Positions 4,935 through 5,021 of a stretch of DNA of 5,021 bases are shown here, piece by piece. The position numbers and the translations under genes are program-made. The stretch's first letter is position 1, and each line of letters opens with the position of its first letter. A model generated the notes under the pieces. That model saw nothing but the letters and a program-made list of their open reading frames with translations, made no database searches and was not told where the DNA came from. This stretch comes from Thermococcaceae archaeon (lineage in GTDB: Archaea; Methanobacteriota_B; Thermococci; Thermococcales; Thermococcaceae). The stretch covers positions 1 to 5,021 of the forward strand of contig JAMOPD010000423.1 of assembly GCA_027064745.1 (NCBI GenBank), written 5' to 3'.

Positions 4935-4942
4935 AAAGGCTA

Positions 4943-5021
4943 GGTACTGTCAGGATAGTTGGATAATGGCCCCTAATAGCGATAAAACAGGTTTATAGCT
5001 AAGTGTATCACATCAATAGGA
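4943..5021 (+). mobile_element. Left end of a third related element, running off the window
   Basis: GGTACTGTCAGGATAGTT at 4943-4960 is a clear variant of the left end of copy 2, and homology continues inward: GCCCCTA is shared with copy 1, and TAATAG...GATAAAACAGG resembles TAATAGTTATAACTGG of copy 2. It starts with no gap after the 8-bp repeat AAAGGCTA (4935-4942). At least 79 bp are present without a right end, so it is either longer than the others or differently structured. It may be a full insertion sequence carrying the family's transposase: an AATAGGA at the last bases could be the beginning of a ribosome binding site, but no coding sequence is visible. Confidence 0.7.

Noticed and set aside
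4839..4942. CRISPR-like repeat arrangement at the right end
   Set aside because: The repeats are inverted element ends of differing sequence with only 8-bp direct repeats; there is no regular repeat-spacer pattern.

Overview
The window looks like chromosome from a hyperthermophilic archaeon of the order Thermococcales (Pyrococcus/Thermococcus group). The evidence is the translated ribosomal protein L37Ae, RNA polymerase subunit P, Brix-domain protein, Pcc1 and prefoldin beta sequences, very GC-rich tRNA genes in AT-rich surroundings, BRE/TATA promoters, and GGTGA-type ribosome binding sites. The genus is an inference from remembered family sequences, not from a search.

Layout, right to left along the main (minus) transcription direction. 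At 4719-4795 and 4635-4712 lie tRNA-Thr(UGU) and tRNA-Pro(UGG) with encoded CCA ends, behind a clear promoter. Then comes a core information-processing gene string: rpl37ae (4159-4419), rpoP (3985-4134), a Brix-domain ribosome-biogenesis gene (3305-3940) and the KEOPS subunit gene pcc1 (3070-3312). The string resumes at 178-528 with prefoldin beta and a truncated DUF3194 gene (1-150). It corresponds to the downstream half of the archaeal exosome superoperon and links ribosome, transcription, tRNA modification and chaperone functions.

Between pcc1 and pfdB, which I expect to be adjacent in relatives, sits about 2.5 kb of accessory DNA on the opposite strand. It holds a two-gene, translationally coupled operon (908-1648 and 1641-3047). 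Its products are almost entirely proline-free coiled coil, with no recognisable catalytic domain. I do not recognise either protein. They are the best candidate for something undescribed here, possibly a heteromeric filament or scaffold.

The right end contains a family of small mobile elements. Two complete non-autonomous elements (4495-4571, 77 bp; 4847-4934, 88 bp) have about 17-bp terminal inverted repeats, and each is flanked by a perfect 8-bp target duplication (TAAGTCAG, AAAGGCTA). A third element begins at 4943, directly after the second copy of AAAGGCTA, and runs off the window. The 8-bp duplication and the CTGTT-containing termini suggest mobilisation by an IS6-family transposase (inference). 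Both complete elements sit just upstream of a promoter and bracket the tRNA pair in inverted orientation.
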